DNA of 8,356 nt, from positions 1-8,356 of the forward strand of contig DASTRO010000171.1 in NCBI GenBank assembly GCA_035761165.1. Direction: 5' to 3'. This DNA is from CALCHX01 sp035761165 (GTDB lineage Bacteria; Gemmatimonadota; Gemmatimonadetes; Gemmatimonadales; Gemmatimonadaceae). Under the pieces are notes generated by a model, which saw nothing but the letters and a program-made list of their open reading frames with translations, made no database searches and was not told the origin of the DNA. Position 1 is the stretch's first letter; each line of letters opens with the position of its first letter. The translations under genes were made by a program, and so were the position numbers. Shown piece after piece: positions 1-7,759 of the stretch.

Positions 1-192
1 GCCTCGAAGTTCGCCAGCGAGGTCACCATCGTCCGCGACGATCTGGAGGTCAACGGCAAGAGCATCATGGGCGTCATGATGCTCGCCGCCGAGTGCGGCG
101 CCACGCTCACCCTGCGCGCCCACGGCCCGGACGAGGAGGACGCCGTCGGCACGCTGGCCGAGATCATCGCGGCCAAGTTCGGCGAGAGCTGA
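1..192 (+). CDS. ptsH: Phosphocarrier protein HPr, C-terminal part (cut by window start)
   Basis: HPr accepts a phosphoryl group from enzyme I on a histidine near its N-terminus and passes it to EIIA proteins in the cytoplasm. The visible 63 residues match HPr from about residue 26 to the end. The central block NGKSIMGVMMLAAECGA contains the KSIMGVM motif whose serine is the regulatory Ser46 of Firmicutes HPr, followed by the family's final strand and amphipathic helix (GPDEEDAVGTLAEIIAAKF). The catalytic His15 region lies upstream of the window and cannot be checked. The Ser46-type site suggests control by HPr kinase/phosphorylase (HprK), which is inference because hprK is not seen. The TGA stop overlaps the ptsI ATG by one base (TGATG), as expected for a ptsHI operon with translational coupling. 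Identification is firm; the truncation is only the window edge. Confidence 0.95.
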   Translation, partial: ASKFASEVTIVRDDLEVNGKSIMGVMMLAAECGATLTLRAHGPDEEDAVGTLAEIIAAKFGES

Positions 193-1973
193 TGCTCACG
201 GCCTTCCGCGGCGTTCCGGCCTCGCCGGGGATCGTCTTCGGCACGGTGCACCTCCTGCGCTGGGAGGTGCCCGAGGTCGCGCACCGCGTCATCGACGACG
301 ACGCCATCGAGGCGGAGCTCGTCCGCTTCCGCGAGGCGATCGAGGGCGCCAAGGCGCGGCTGCGCCAGGTGCGCGCCCGCGCCGAGCGGCGCGTCGGACC
401 CGAGGAGGCGGCCATCTTCGACGTGCAGCTCTCGATGCTCGAGGACGTCGAGCTGCTCGGGGGCACGGAGTCGTACATCCGGCAGAACCTCGCCGCCGAG
501 AAGGCCTTCGACGTCCGCATGAACGAGCTGCGGAAGCACTTCGCGCGGCACGCGCTCCCCATGGTGCGCGAACGCATCGGCGACCTCACGGACGTCCACA
601 TCCGCGTCCTCACCCTCCTCCTCGGGCTGCCGGACCACGACCCGGTGGACGTCCCGAAGGGCGCCGGCGCGATCCTCGTCACGCACGACCTCACCCCCAG
701 CCTCACCGTCCAGCTCGACCCGGAGGCGATCGCCGGGATCGCCACCGACGCCGGGACGCGCACCTCGCACGTCGCCATCCTCGCGCGCTCGCTCCGCATG
801 CCCGCCGTCGTCGGGCTGCGCGACGCCACGCTGCGCATTCAGGGGCGCGAGCGCGCCGTGCTCGACGGCTCCACGGGGATGCTCATCATCGATCCCAGCG
901 AGGCGGAGGAGGAGGCCTACCGTCGGCGCGCGCAGCAGGAGGAGGAGGACGAGGCCGAGCTGCGCCGTGTCTCCGGCGGCGAGGCGGTCACCACCGACGG
1001 CGTGCGGATCACCATCCTCGCCAACGTGGACCTGCCCGAGGAGGCCCAGCTGGCGGCGACGAGCGGGGCCGAGGGTGTGGGGCTGATGCGCACCGAGTTC
1101 CTCGTCGTCGGCCGCACGACCATGCCCGACGAGGAGGAGCAGTACCGCGCCTACGCCCGCGTCATCGGCGCCTTCGCCGGCCAGCCGATCGTCCTGCGCA
1201 CCTTCGACATCGGTGGCGACAAGCTCCCGGTGGGCGGCTTTCCGGTGGAGCCCAACCCCTTCCTCGGCTGGCGCGCCATCCGCATGTGCCTGGACGAGGC
1301 GGCGATGTTCAAGGTGCAGCTGCGCGCCCTCCTCCGCGCCGCCCTCCACGGCGACGTGCGGATCCTCCTGCCGCTCGTCGTCACCGTGGACGAGGTGCGC
1401 CAGACGCGCGCGCTGCTGCGCGAGGCGGCGGCCGAGCTGGCGGTGCGCGGCGTGCCGCATCGTGCGGACGTCCCCCTCGGCGTGATGATCGAGACGCCCG
1501 CCGCCGCGATCACGGCCGACGCCTTCGCCGCCGAGGTGGACTTCTTCAGCATCGGCTCCAACGATCTCGTGCAGTACACGCTGGCGGTGGATCGCGGCAA
1601 CGTGAACCTCGCGGCGCGCTTCACCCCCCTGCACCCGGCGGTGCTGCGGCTGATCCGCCGGGTGACGGAGGAGGCGGATGCGGCCGGCATCCCGGTGGGC
1701 GTGTGCGGCGAGATGGCCTCCGAGCCGGTGATGGCCTTCGTGCTGCTCGGCCTCGGGCTGCGCCAGCTGAGCGTCTCACCGCGCGTCGTGCCGCTGGTCA
1801 AGCGGCTGGTGCGCGGCGTGAGCGCCGAGATCGCCGCCGAGGCGGCCGCCGCCGCGCTCGCGGCCCCGTCCGCGGCCGCCGCCGAGGCCGCGCTGCGGCG
1901 GCGCCTCCTCGCCGCCTTCGGCGACGCGCCCTTCCTGCGCGACGGCTTGCTCGGCCCCCAGCCGACGTCCTAA
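192..1973 (+). CDS. ptsI: PTS enzyme I (phosphoenolpyruvate-protein phosphotransferase)
   Basis: Enzyme I autophosphorylates from phosphoenolpyruvate and donates the phosphate to HPr, the first step of the cytoplasmic PTS relay. The 593-residue product is slightly longer than E. coli EI (575). Residues 1-255 are the N-terminal half with the helical HPr-binding part; the phospho-histidine is His193 in GTRTSHVAILAR. The C-terminal TIM-barrel half shows the PEP-site arginines in GLMRTEF (R300) and LRTFDIGGDK (R336), metal ligand E434 (VMIETP), the signature DFFSIGSNDLVQYTLAVDR (N457, D458, R468) and catalytic C505 in GVCGEMA. All key residues are present, so it should be active. ATG at 192 is chosen because it gives the typical start (MLTAFRGVPASPGIVFG) and overlaps the HPr stop; the frame stays open upstream, but that stretch is HPr coding sequence. 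The tail is alanine-rich (about 545-567). The GTSH-type active site and full catalytic set favour EI over a PEP synthase. Confidence 0.97.
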   Translation: MLTAFRGVPASPGIVFGTVHLLRWEVPEVAHRVIDDDAIEAELVRFREAIEGAKARLRQVRARAERRVGPEEAAIFDVQLSMLEDVELLGGTESYIRQNLAAEKAFDVRMNELRKHFARHALPMVRERIGDLTDVHIRVLTLLLGLPDHDPVDVPKGAGAILVTHDLTPSLTVQLDPEAIAGIATDAGTRTSHVAILARSLRMPAVVGLRDATLRIQGRERAVLDGSTGMLIIDPSEAEEEAYRRRAQQEEEDEAELRRVSGGEAVTTDGVRITILANVDLPEEAQLAATSGAEGVGLMRTEFLVVGRTTMPDEEEQYRAYARVIGAFAGQPIVLRTFDIGGDKLPVGGFPVEPNPFLGWRAIRMCLDEAAMFKVQLRALLRAALHGDVRILLPLVVTVDEVRQTRALLREAAAELAVRGVPHRADVPLGVMIETPAAAITADAFAAEVDFFSIGSNDLVQYTLAVDRGNVNLAARFTPLHPAVLRLIRRVTEEADAAGIPVGVCGEMASEPVMAFVLLGLGLRQLSVSPRVVPLVKRLVRGVSAEIAAEAAAAALAAPSAAAAEAALRRRLLAAFGDAPFLRDGLLGPQPTS

Positions 1974-2039
1974 GTTTGCCTCGGCGCGCCCGCCGCGCAC
2001 CCCGCCAATCCGCCTCCTCTCCACCCGCGAGTAGCCTCC

Positions 2040-3215
<1,176 letters not shown>

Positions 3216-3242
3216 GCCGCGCCCCGTCGCCCCGGGCGCGGC
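3216..3242 (+). terminator. GC-rich hairpin directly after metK stop (no T-tract)
   Basis: A perfect 9-bp inverted repeat, GCCGCGCCC (3216-3224) and GGGCGCGGC (3234-3242), encloses a 9-nt loop. It begins at the first base after the metK TGA. No run of T follows, so it is not a canonical intrinsic terminator. It could end or pause transcription weakly, or protect the 3' end of the mRNA. In DNA this GC-rich some inverted repeats occur by chance; the position against the stop codon is what makes it worth listing. Confidence 0.35.
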
Positions 3243-3292
3243 GCACGCCGGCGCGCGGACCTTCTCCCGCGCCGGACGGTATGGAAGCTGGC

Positions 3293-3318
3293 GGCCCGCC
3301 GCGCACCCGCGGCGGGCC
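3293..3318 (+). terminator. Perfect 11-bp hairpin between metK and the DUF151 gene
   Basis: GGCCCGCCGCG (3293-3303) and CGCGGCGGGCC (3308-3318) form a perfect all-G/C 11-bp stem with a CACC loop. It lies about 40 nt before the ribosome binding site of the next gene and has no T-tract after it. It may act as a U-less terminator, an attenuator or a processing/stability element in the leader of the downstream gene. Its place in the 155-nt spacer supports a downstream start for the next CDS rather than ATG 3281 or 3320, because a stem this strong is more natural in an untranslated leader. The function is inferred. Confidence 0.4.
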
Positions 3319-3358
3319 GATGCACGATGGGGAGCGCGACGCCCGTGCGCCTGGCAGC

Positions 3359-3365
3359 AAGGAGG
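3359..3365 (+). promoter_or_regulatory. Strong Shine-Dalgarno site deciding the DUF151 start
   Basis: AAGGAGG is a near-perfect complement of the 16S 3' end. It ends 5 nt before GTG 3371. It is the best ribosome binding site in the window and argues for GTG 3371 over the in-frame ATGs at 3281 and 3320, neither of which has a comparable site. Confidence 0.8.
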
Positions 3366-3370
3366 AGTCG

Positions 3371-3919
3371 GTGGTCGAAGTGCTGATCTCGCGTCTCGGA
3401 CGCGACAGCTCCACGAACGCGTACGTGCTGATCCTGCGCGAGAAGGGGGGCACGCGCCTGCTCCCGATCTGGATCGGTCAGGCCGAGGCGGAGTCGATCG
3501 CGATGGAGATCAACCAGATCCGTCGCGAGCGCCCGCTCACCCACGATCTCTGCAAGACGCTGATCCTCGGGCTCGGCGGCACGCTCCGTCGGGTCCAGAT
3601 CACCAAGGTGCAGAAGAGCACGTACTTCGCCGAGCTGCTCATCCAGCTGGCCGACGGCAGCACGCGGCTCATCGACGCGCGCCCGTCGGACAGCATCGCC
3701 ATCGCCCTGCGGCTCTCGGCCCCGATCTTCGCCGAGGAGTCGCTCCTCACCACCATCGCCGAGCTGACCAGCGGCGAGGAGGAGGACGAGGCGTCGGCGG
3801 CCGACGCGGCAGCCGAGGAGAGCATGCGCCGCGCCGGCGAGGCGGCGATGGATGCCGAGCAGCTCAAGGCCTACCTGGAGAACCTGCGCCCTGAAGACTT
3901 CGGCAAGTTCAGTCCGTAG
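3371..3919 (+). CDS. Bifunctional nuclease family protein (DUF151/BFN domain)
   Basis: This 182-residue cytoplasmic protein belongs to the DUF151 (bifunctional nuclease, BFN) family. Residues 1-130 form the domain: start MVEVLISRLGRDSSTNAYVLILREKGG, then LLPIWIGQAEAESIAMEI (31-48), a central HDLCKTLILGLGG block (58-70), and RLIDARPSDSIAIALRLSAPIF (99-120), where the ARPSDSIAIALR signature is the family's most conserved stretch. An acidic, alanine-rich linker (about 134-160) leads to a short conserved-looking tail, LKAYLENLRPEDFGKF. Plant members have reported nuclease activity; the role in bacteria is poorly defined, so no reaction is assigned. GTG 3371 is chosen because it follows AAGGAGG and reproduces the family's typical N-terminus. 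In-frame ATGs at 3281 and 3320 would add 30 or 17 low-complexity residues spanning or abutting a perfect hairpin. The next gene starts 16 nt downstream. Confidence 0.92.
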   Translation: MVEVLISRLGRDSSTNAYVLILREKGGTRLLPIWIGQAEAESIAMEINQIRRERPLTHDLCKTLILGLGGTLRRVQITKVQKSTYFAELLIQLADGSTRLIDARPSDSIAIALRLSAPIFAEESLLTTIAELTSGEEEDEASAADAAAEESMRRAGEAAMDAEQLKAYLENLRPEDFGKFSP

Positions 3920-3935
3920 CCGGTACCGTCCGACG

Positions 3936-5108
3936 ATGATGGTGCGCGCCGCGCTCGCCGGCGCCGTCCTGCTCGCGACGTCGGCCATCGCCACCGCCCA
4001 GCCGGCGGCGCCACCGGCGTCGCCGTCGGTGGTGGAGGGTGTCGTCGTGCGCCCGGGCGCGGACAGCGCGCAGACGCCGCGCCCGGCGCCCGGCGTCTGG
4101 GTCACGCTGCACCGCGTCGGCGCCGACACGGCGGGCCCCGTGGACTCCGTGCGCACCGACGCCACCGGGCACTACCTGCTGCGCTATCCGCGCACCGCCG
4201 ACGACTCGGCCGTCTTCTTCCTGGCGGCGCGCTACGCGACGATCACCTACTTCTCGCCCCCGCTGCCGGCGGGGCGGGTGAGCGGGGACGCGGCGCAGCT
4301 TGTGGTCTACGACACCACCAGCGCCACGGACCACCTGCAGCTCCGTGGGCGGCACATCATCGTCGGGGCGATCGACAGCACGCGCCGGCACCCGGTGGTC
4401 GAGGTGTTCGAGATCGCCAACACCGGCTCCGCCACCGTCGTGAGCGCGGCGGAGCGCCCCACGTGGGAGGCGGCCGTCCCCCCGCAGGCGCAGGACTTCC
4501 GTCTCGTCAGCGGCGAGATCTCGCCCCAGGCGGTGAGCGCCGACTCGGCCGGTGTGCACGTCTTCGCGCCGATCGCGCCGGGTATCAAGCAGCTCAGCTT
4601 CTCGTACACCGTGCCGGCGGGCGACTTCCCGATCGCGGTGGCGCTGGGCGACTCGGTGCCGCTGCTCGAGGTGCTGCTCGAGGGCGAGGCCGGCAGCGCC
4701 TCGGGCGCCACGTTGACCCCGTCCGACACGGTGCAGATCGAGGGGCGCACCTTCCGCCGCTACCTGGCGAGCGATGCTCCGGCATCGGGGGTGGTGCGCA
4801 TCAGCATGCCGGCGCCGCCCGTCGACAGCCGCCGCATCTACGTCGTCGCCATCCTGCTCGGCGTCGGCCTGCTGATGCTGTTCGCGCTCGGGCGCAGCGT
4901 GCGCCGGCCGGCGGCGGTGCCGCTCGGCTGGAACGGGGAGCTCGGACCCCCGCCGGAAGAGCTGGCGCGCCGCATCGCGGCACTCGATACCGCCTTCCAG
5001 CGGCGGCGCGACCCCACGCCGGAGGAGCGCCAGGAGTACGAGCGCCAGCGCGGCGGCCTCAAGGCGCAGCTCACCGAGGCCCTCGTGCGCTACGGCCGCG
5101 AGAGCTGA
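3936..5108 (+). CDS. Exported single-TM protein with N-terminal transthyretin-like domain; function unknown
   Basis: I do not recognise a named gene here. The 390-residue product starts with a signal peptide (MMVRAALAGAVLLATSAIATAQ, likely cleaved near Ala21). Residues 30-105 resemble a carboxypeptidase-regulatory or transthyretin-like beta domain (VVEGVVVRPG...GVWVTLHRV...SVRTDATGHYLLRY). Residues 110-295 are a beta-rich extracytoplasmic region. A transmembrane helix follows at about 301-319 (IYVVAILLGVGLLMLFALG) with RSVRR after it, which fits an N-out/C-in topology. The roughly 70-residue cytoplasmic tail is charged and helical (EELARRIAALDTAFQRR...), probably a coiled coil. The start is the first of two adjacent ATGs (3936, 3939); neither has a clear ribosome binding site, and the gene lies only 16 nt after the previous stop, so coupling is plausible. 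Likely periplasm-facing sensing, scaffolding or envelope function, but this is a guess. The coding call is firm, the function is open. Confidence 0.85.
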   Translation: MMVRAALAGAVLLATSAIATAQPAAPPASPSVVEGVVVRPGADSAQTPRPAPGVWVTLHRVGADTAGPVDSVRTDATGHYLLRYPRTADDSAVFFLAARYATITYFSPPLPAGRVSGDAAQLVVYDTTSATDHLQLRGRHIIVGAIDSTRRHPVVEVFEIANTGSATVVSAAERPTWEAAVPPQAQDFRLVSGEISPQAVSADSAGVHVFAPIAPGIKQLSFSYTVPAGDFPIAVALGDSVPLLEVLLEGEAGSASGATLTPSDTVQIEGRTFRRYLASDAPASGVVRISMPAPPVDSRRIYVVAILLGVGLLMLFALGRSVRRPAAVPLGWNGELGPPPEELARRIAALDTAFQRRRDPTPEERQEYERQRGGLKAQLTEALVRYGRES

Positions 5109-5123
5109 GGCGGGGGCGGCGCG

Positions 5124-5882
5124 ATGCTCGTCGAGACCGACGCGATCGTCCTCCACGTGCAGGACTATCTCGAGAGCTCGCGCATCCTCCGGCTGGCCAC
5201 CCGCGAGGCCGGCGTCGTCTCGGCGCTGGCCCGCGGCGCGCGGCGGCCCAGGAGCCGCTTCGGCGCCGCGCTCGACCTGTTCACCGGCGGGGTCGCGCAG
5301 CTGGCGATGCGGCCAGGGCGCGACCTGCACACGCTCACCGGCTTCGACGCGCTGCGGGCCCGCCACGCCCTCGGCGCCGACCTGGCGCGCTTCACCGCCG
5401 CGTCCGCGCTGGCCGAGCTCGCGCTCCGGTTCGTGGGAGACGCACCCAACGCGGCAGCGCACGACGCGCTGGCCGATGCGCTGGACGCACTCGGCGCGAG
5501 GCCCGCGGACCAGGTGCCCGAGGCCGGGTTGGCCGGTGCCTGGCACCTGGTCGCGGCACTCGGCTTCGCCCCGGCGGTGGATGACTGCGCGGCCTGCCAC
5601 GAGCCGGTCGCGCCCGACGTGGCGGCGCCGTTCAGCCACCGCGCCGGCGGCGTGCTCTGCGCCCGCTGCGCGGCGCTCGAGCCGGGCGCGCGAGCGCTGC
5701 CCCCGCGGGCCCGGGACGCCCTCCGCGCCTGGACCGCCGGCGAGGCCCACGGCACCGCCGGCCCGGCCGACGTGGCCGCCCATCAGCGCCTGCTCCGGCT
5801 CTTCCTGCAGGCCCACCTGGCCGAGGGGCGCTCCCTGCCCGCCTTCGAGGTGTGGGAGCGGGAGCACTGGGAGCGCCGGTGA
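5124..5882 (+). CDS. recO: DNA repair protein RecO
   Basis: RecO works with RecR (and RecF) to load RecA onto SSB-coated single-stranded DNA during gap repair and can anneal complementary strands. The 252 residues fit the family. The N-terminal OB-fold shows the typical opening (VETDAIVLHVQDYLESSRILRLATREAGVVSALARGARR, residues 3-41) and the basic RRPRSRFGAALDLFTGG stretch. A helical region follows. A four-cysteine zinc motif (C155-x2-C158 ... C179-x2-C182) sits in the C-terminal half, with the intervening FSHRAGGVLC typical of zinc-containing RecO. The tail ends in a helical segment (QRLLRLFLQAHLAEGRSLPAFEVW). ATG 5124 follows a G-rich stretch that is only a weak ribosome binding site, 15 nt after the previous stop. 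The TGA overlaps the selB GTG (GTGA). Overall similarity is moderate, as is normal for RecO, but the N-terminus and zinc motif agree. Confidence 0.93.
   Translation: MLVETDAIVLHVQDYLESSRILRLATREAGVVSALARGARRPRSRFGAALDLFTGGVAQLAMRPGRDLHTLTGFDALRARHALGADLARFTAASALAELALRFVGDAPNAAAHDALADALDALGARPADQVPEAGLAGAWHLVAALGFAPAVDDCAACHEPVAPDVAAPFSHRAGGVLCARCAALEPGARALPPRARDALRAWTAGEAHGTAGPADVAAHQRLLRLFLQAHLAEGRSLPAFEVWEREHWERR
5869..5873 (+). promoter_or_regulatory. Shine-Dalgarno site for selB inside the end of recO
   Basis: GGGAG ends 5 nt before GTG 5879 and lies within the last recO codons. It supports GTG 5879 as the selB start over the in-frame GTG at 5852. Confidence 0.6.
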
Positions 5883-7759
5883 TCGTCGGCACGGCCGGGC
5901 ACGTCGACCACGGCAAGACGGCGCTCGTGCGGGCGCTCACCGGGGTGGACACCGACCGCCTGGCCGAGGAGCGACGCCGCGGCATCACGATCGAACTCGG
6001 CTTCGCGCCCCTGCGCCTCCCCGACGGGCGCACACTGGGCGTGGTGGACGTGCCGGGCCACGAGGCGTTCGTGCGCACGATGGTCGCCGGCGCGGCGGGC
6101 GTGGACCTGGCGCTGCTCGTCGTCGCCGCCGACGAGGGGGTGATGCCCCAGACGCGCGAGCACCTGGATGTCCTCCGGTTGTTGGGCGTCCGCCGGCTCG
6201 TGGTCGCCCTCAGCAAGTGCGACCTGGCCGACGCCGAGTGGCGCGCGCTCGTGCGCGACGATGTCGCACAGCTGCTGGCAGCGACGCCGTTCGCCGGCTC
6301 CCCGCTCGTGGAGACGGCGGTGACGACGGGCCAGGGGCTCGACGCGCTCCGCGCCGCCCTCGCCGAGGAGGCGCACCAGGTTGAGGCGCTGGACGCGGCG
6401 GACCTCTTCCGGCTGCCGGTGGATCGCGCCTTCACGATCCGCGGGACGGGCACGGTGGTCACCGGCACGGTGTGGAGCGGCAGCGTGGGGCGGGACGCCG
6501 TGCTCGTCGCGCTCCCCGATGGGCGCCGGGTGCGGGTGCGCGGCGTCCAGATCCACGGCGTCCCCGTGGACCGCGCGCCGCCCCGTGCGCGCGTCGCGCT
6601 GGCGCTGGCCAGTGTGGAGCCCGAGGAGGTGCCTCGCGGAACGGTGCTCGTGGAGGACGCCGGCTGGGCGTGCTCGACGGTGCTCCGCGCCGACGTCGAG
6701 CTGCTGGCCGGCGCCCCGGCCCTCTCCTCGCGAACCCGCGTGCGCCTCCATCACGCGACGCGCGAGGTGGGGGCGCGCGTCGTCGCCGGCCGGACGGGCG
6801 GAGTGGGGAGGCCGTTCGCCACGCGCATCGTGCTCGACGCGCCGATTGCCGCCCGCGCCGGCGATCGCTTCGTGCTCCGGGGCGGTTCCCGGCTGACGAC
6901 GATCGGCGGCGGTGTCGTGGCGGACCCCCAGCCCGGTCGTGCGCGTGCCCGGGTGTGGCCGGCAGCCGGCCTCGACGCCGCCACGCGACTCGCACTCGTG
7001 CTGGCCGAGGCGGGCGCCACTGCGGTCGAGCGGGCGGCGATCGCCGTGCGCATCGGTGTGCGGCCATCGGACGTGGAGGCCCTCGTGCAGGCGGCCGGGG
7101 GGCGCCTGATCGAGTCGCGGGCCTATGCGGCCGCCGTGATCGCCGGGATGCGGGACCGACTGGTCGCGATGCTCGACGCCGAGCACGCCGCGGCCCCCCT
7201 GGCCGATGGGGCGCCACTGCAGACCGTGCGGTCGCGGTTGGGCGTCGGGCCGGCGCTGGCGGGGGTGGCGGTCGCGGAGGCGATCGCCGCGGGCCTGGTG
7301 GAGCGGCAGGACGCGCTCCTGCGGCGCGCCGGCTGGCGACCGACCCTCGCCACGGGCGACGATGTGCTGGCCGCGCTCCTCCAGGCCGAGGTCGAGGCGG
7401 CCGCGGAGGACCCGCCTCGCGTCGCCGAGCTGGTGGCGCGACACGGTCCCCGGGCCGATGCGCTGCTCCACCTCCTCGCCCGGCGCGGCGATCTGGTGCT
7501 GGTGGGGCCGGACCGGTACTACGCGCCGGCGGTCGTGGACCGATTACTGGAGCGCCTGCGGGCGGGGATGCGCCCGGACGTCGCGTACTCCCCCGCCGAG
7601 CTGCGCCAGCTGCTGGGGCTGCCGCGCCGGCTGGCCGTGCCCCTGCTCGAGCACGCCGACCGGGTCGGCGTCACCGCGCGGCGGGACGACGGGCGCGTGT
7701 TGGGCGGCCCGTCGGCGGGGGGACCACCGCGGGTGGCGGACGGCACCACGCTTGCTTGA
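5879..7759 (+). CDS. selB: Selenocysteine-specific translation elongation factor SelB
   Basis: SelB is the GTPase that brings Sec-tRNA(Sec) to a UGA codon marked by a SECIS hairpin. The 626-residue product has the EF-Tu-like G domain: G1 GHVDHGKT (7-14), the SelB-type switch RGITIELGFA (34-43), where EF-Tu differs, G3 DVPGH (57-61) and G4 SKCD (112-115), with Ser in place of the usual Asn. Domain 2 includes DRAFTIRGTGTVVTG (182-196), whose Asp-Arg pair is conserved in SelB, then RVRGVQIHG. Domain 3 ends near GGGVVAD (343-349). Residues about 360-610 are the winged-helix repeats that read SECIS RNA, ending in LAVPLLEHADRVGVTARRDDGRVLG. About 17 extra low-complexity residues close the protein. 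GTG 5879 gives the family start MIVGTAGHVDHGK and overlaps the recO stop; GTG 5852 would add nine residues. The stop codon lies inside the -35 box of the next gene. No selA, selC or selD is in view. Confidence 0.94.
   Translation: MIVGTAGHVDHGKTALVRALTGVDTDRLAEERRRGITIELGFAPLRLPDGRTLGVVDVPGHEAFVRTMVAGAAGVDLALLVVAADEGVMPQTREHLDVLRLLGVRRLVVALSKCDLADAEWRALVRDDVAQLLAATPFAGSPLVETAVTTGQGLDALRAALAEEAHQVEALDAADLFRLPVDRAFTIRGTGTVVTGTVWSGSVGRDAVLVALPDGRRVRVRGVQIHGVPVDRAPPRARVALALASVEPEEVPRGTVLVEDAGWACSTVLRADVELLAGAPALSSRTRVRLHHATREVGARVVAGRTGGVGRPFATRIVLDAPIAARAGDRFVLRGGSRLTTIGGGVVADPQPGRARARVWPAAGLDAATRLALVLAEAGATAVERAAIAVRIGVRPSDVEALVQAAGGRLIESRAYAAAVIAGMRDRLVAMLDAEHAAAPLADGAPLQTVRSRLGVGPALAGVAVAEAIAAGLVERQDALLRRAGWRPTLATGDDVLAALLQAEVEAAAEDPPRVAELVARHGPRADALLHLLARRGDLVLVGPDRYYAPAVVDRLLERLRAGMRPDVAYSPAELRQLLGLPRRLAVPLLEHADRVGVTARRDDGRVLGGPSAGGPPRVADGTTLA

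Noticed and set aside
93..191. 33-residue N-terminal extension of enzyme I
   Set aside because: It is an out-of-frame reading of HPr. The enzyme I family start and the TGATG overlap fix the start at 192.
1982..1998. Terminator after ptsI
   Set aside because: Only alternative 5-bp stems are possible and there is no T-tract, which is ordinary for this base composition.
1974..2039. SAM riboswitch before metK
   Set aside because: The spacer is 66 nt, pyrimidine-rich and shows none of the conserved SAM riboswitch cores or a strong multi-helix fold.
3216..3370. Selenocysteine read-through of the metK TGA stop
   Set aside because: MetK is already full length at 391 residues, and the downstream frame has no conserved protein sequence.
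3909..5867. 652-codon open frame on the minus strand across the anchored protein gene and recO
   Set aside because: It is low-complexity Arg/Gly/Ala/His sequence with no recognisable motif, opposite two well-supported genes. Long antisense frames are expected in such GC-rich DNA.
5852..5878. Nine-residue N-terminal extension of SelB from GTG 5852
   Set aside because: GTG 5879 has a GGGAG site at good spacing and gives the typical MIVGTAGHVDHGK start.
5783..7471. 562-codon minus-strand open frame opposite selB
   Set aside because: The composition is Arg/His/Gly-rich and lacks family features, while the + strand carries an unmistakable SelB.
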